A DNA stretch of 6,928 nucleotides, from the NCBI GenBank assembly GCA_023386255.1, contig JAEWKB010000322.1, positions 1-6,928 of the forward strand. Reading direction: 5' to 3'. Each line of letters opens with the position of its first letter. The first letter of the stretch is position 1. Shown here in pieces: positions 5,847 to 6,928 of this stretch. This stretch comes from Bacteroidota bacterium (GTDB taxonomy: Bacteria > Bacteroidota > Bacteroidia > Flavobacteriales > Flavobacteriaceae). The position numbers and the translations under genes were made by a program. The notes below the pieces were generated by a model. It did no database searches and had not been told where the DNA came from. It worked only from the letters and a program-made list of their open reading frames with translations.

Positions 5847-6594
5847 ACTTCCCGCTCAGCAAAGCACCACCCATAGGCACTTTAGTGTCTAATCCCAGCT
5901 TTTTAAGCATCTCATAGGTTGTGCAGACAGCTGCCGAGGTTACCGGTATGCCTATCTCTTTTTCAATGGCATCAATAGCCTCAAGCGATGGCATTTGCAC
6001 ACACGCAGAAACCACCAATACATCAACACCTGTAAGGTCGAGGCGCTTGTATATGTCTAACAGTTTCATAGGGTCTTGTGCTGCAACCTCAAGATTGTCA
6101 GGTATTTCAAGGGCGATGGAGTCAACCACTTCAAATCCCTGGTGTTCAATGTAGTCAACTACAAGCTGGGTAAGCGGTTTCATATAAGGCGTAATTACAG
6201 CCACCTTTTTAGCACCTAACACTTTAAGTCCGTTAATTAATGCTCCTGCACTCGTAACGATAGGAGTGGGAGCATCATTTTGTACAGTCTCCTCATGAAG
6301 GTTTGTTTCGCTAACGCAGTGGTAGCCGCGGCCCATGCTCATAATAGCAACAAGGCAGGCATAGCCCATAACATCAACACGGGCATCGCTTAATTCCAGT
6401 GCGCATTTAAGGCTTTGCGCATCCATGGCCTCAAGCTCTTCCTTGGTTACCTTTTTCATACGCATGCGGCTGGAATGAAAGGTAAAACGTTCAGGCGAAA
6501 CAGTTTCCCGCGCACGAAAAAGTGCGGGAATCTCTGTTTCCATTGTTATGTTGCTGCTCGGCACGATTTGGCCGATACGGTATGTCTTTTTCAT
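5842..6594 (-). CDS. Maleate cis-trans isomerase-like enzyme (Asp/Glu racemase superfamily)
   Basis: A 250-residue cytoplasmic enzyme, the normal length for maleate isomerase, which turns maleate into fumarate without cofactor. The N-terminal 'RIGQIVPSSNITMETE' (6-21) is the substrate-binding start of the family, with N15. Two catalytic-type cysteines are visible, C80 in 'VMGYACLVAIMS' and C198 in 'VVSACVQMPSLEAID'. Other matching positions are Y137 ('VITPYMKPL') and N167 ('IPDNLEV'). From memory, the Pseudomonas putida S16 enzyme uses Cys82, Cys200, Asn17, Tyr139 and Asn169, all shifted by exactly two, which makes this assignment stronger than a generic racemase. Arylmalonate decarboxylase-like or hydantoin/aspartate racemase activity remains possible. 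Its ATG (6592-6594) follows directly on the TAA of the FAH-family gene, so the two are co-transcribed and probably translationally coupled. Fumarate made here would enter the TCA cycle. Confidence 0.83.
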   Translation of the reverse strand: MKKTYRIGQIVPSSNITMETEIPALFRARETVSPERFTFHSSRMRMKKVTKEELEAMDAQSLKCALELSDARVDVMGYACLVAIMSMGRGYHCVSETNLHEETVQNDAPTPIVTSAGALINGLKVLGAKKVAVITPYMKPLTQLVVDYIEHQGFEVVDSIALEIPDNLEVAAQDPMKLLDIYKRLDLTGVDVLVVSACVQMPSLEAIDAIEKEIGIPVTSAAVCTTYEMLKKLGLDTKVPMGGALLSGKY

Positions 6595-6928
6595 TTAGTT
6601 ATTTACTTCTTCAGAATCAACGATATAATTTTTTAGTGTACCAATACCCTCAACAGTAGCCTCGACCACATCCCCCGGCCACATAAATTCCTGAGGATTA
6701 CGGCCTGCGCCAACGCCTGCCGGTGTACCTGTTGCTATAATGTCACCTGGTTCAAGGGTAAACACCGTGCTAAGGTCGTGTATCAGGTCGTTGATATTAA
6801 ATAGCATAAACTTCGTATTGGAGTTCTGCTTCTCCACACCATTTACCTTTAGCGAAAGGTTCAGGTTGTGCGGGTCTTCAATTTCATCTTTGGTTACAAG
6901 CACCGGGCCCATTGGCGCAAACGTATCC
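6595..6928 (-). CDS. Fumarylacetoacetate hydrolase family enzyme, C-terminal part (5' end outside window)
   Basis: The last 110 residues of a protein whose start lies beyond base 6928. The fragment follows the FAH/FAHD1 pattern closely: 'DTFAPMGPVLVT' (1-12), 'DPHNLNLSLKVNG' (18-30), Q34 and T38 in the 'KQNSNT' turn, 'LSTVFTLEPGDIIATGTPAGVG' split over 52-73, and a closing 'PGDVVEATVEGIGTL'. Family members cleave or decarboxylate 2-oxoacids and beta-diketones (fumarylpyruvate, acylpyruvates, oxalocrotonate, fumarylacetoacetate). The E-x-E...D metal ligands of the family lie upstream and cannot be inspected, so substrate and catalytic competence stay open. It ends in TAA at 6597-6595, immediately followed by the ATG of the maleate isomerase-like gene, so the pair belongs to one operon, probably for aromatic or N-heterocycle breakdown. 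Confidence 0.88.
   Translation of the reverse strand, partial: DTFAPMGPVLVTKDEIEDPHNLNLSLKVNGVEKQNSNTKFMLFNINDLIHDLSTVFTLEPGDIIATGTPAGVGAGRNPQEFMWPGDVVEATVEGIGTLKNYIVDSEEVNN

Noticed and set aside
5921..6154. Plus-strand frames at 5921-6154 and 6415-6636
   Set aside because: Both are antisense to the maleate isomerase-like gene, which has full family motifs.

Overview
The window looks like a piece of a Bacteroidota chromosome, most probably a Flavobacteriaceae/Flavobacterium-like organism. The reasons are a single-chain fused alpha-beta 2-oxoacid dehydrogenase E1 of the kind common in that group, a signal peptide ending in the typical 'FAQ' pattern, start sites without clear Shine-Dalgarno sequences, and TAnnTTTG-like promoter -7 elements. 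This placement is an inference from proteins and signals, not from a marker gene. Eight protein genes are visible, two of them cut by the window edges. No tRNA, rRNA, CRISPR array or insertion sequence was seen, and no stretch over 300 bases lacks a gene.

Layout. Bases 1-438 (+) are the C-terminal part of a PAS-type regulator with a LuxR HTH. It converges with a small exported OstA/LptA-like protein (444-812, -). A 176-base divergent spacer leads to a six-helix DUF1206 membrane protein (989-1798, +), which converges with an unrecognised 110-residue protein (1814-2146, -). Bases 2213-3586 (-) hold the least ordinary gene: a PIN-like nuclease domain (PIN_8/DUF4935 type) joined to a C-terminal GHKL ATPase-like domain, in DNA much richer in A+T than its neighbours. 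Divergent from it is the large fused E1 gene (3726-5702, +), probably for branched-chain 2-oxoacids. A strong bidirectional hairpin terminator (5755-5799), built partly from a short repeat motif, separates it from two tightly coupled minus-strand catabolic genes: a fumarylacetoacetate-hydrolase-family enzyme (6595-6928, incomplete) and a maleate cis-trans isomerase-like enzyme (5842-6594).

How they work together. Most genes are single units in alternating orientation. The one clear operon is the FAH-family/maleate-isomerase pair, where the stop codon of the first directly abuts the start codon of the second; both chemistries fit the lower end of an aromatic or N-heterocycle degradation route ending in fumarate/pyruvate, with the rest lying beyond base 6928. 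The E1 enzyme would feed branched acyl-CoA into catabolism and iso-fatty-acid synthesis. The PIN-GHKL gene looks like an acquired accessory gene and is the best candidate for an undescribed system, plausibly an ATP-regulated RNase acting in defence or stress; the sequence shows the architecture but does not prove the role.
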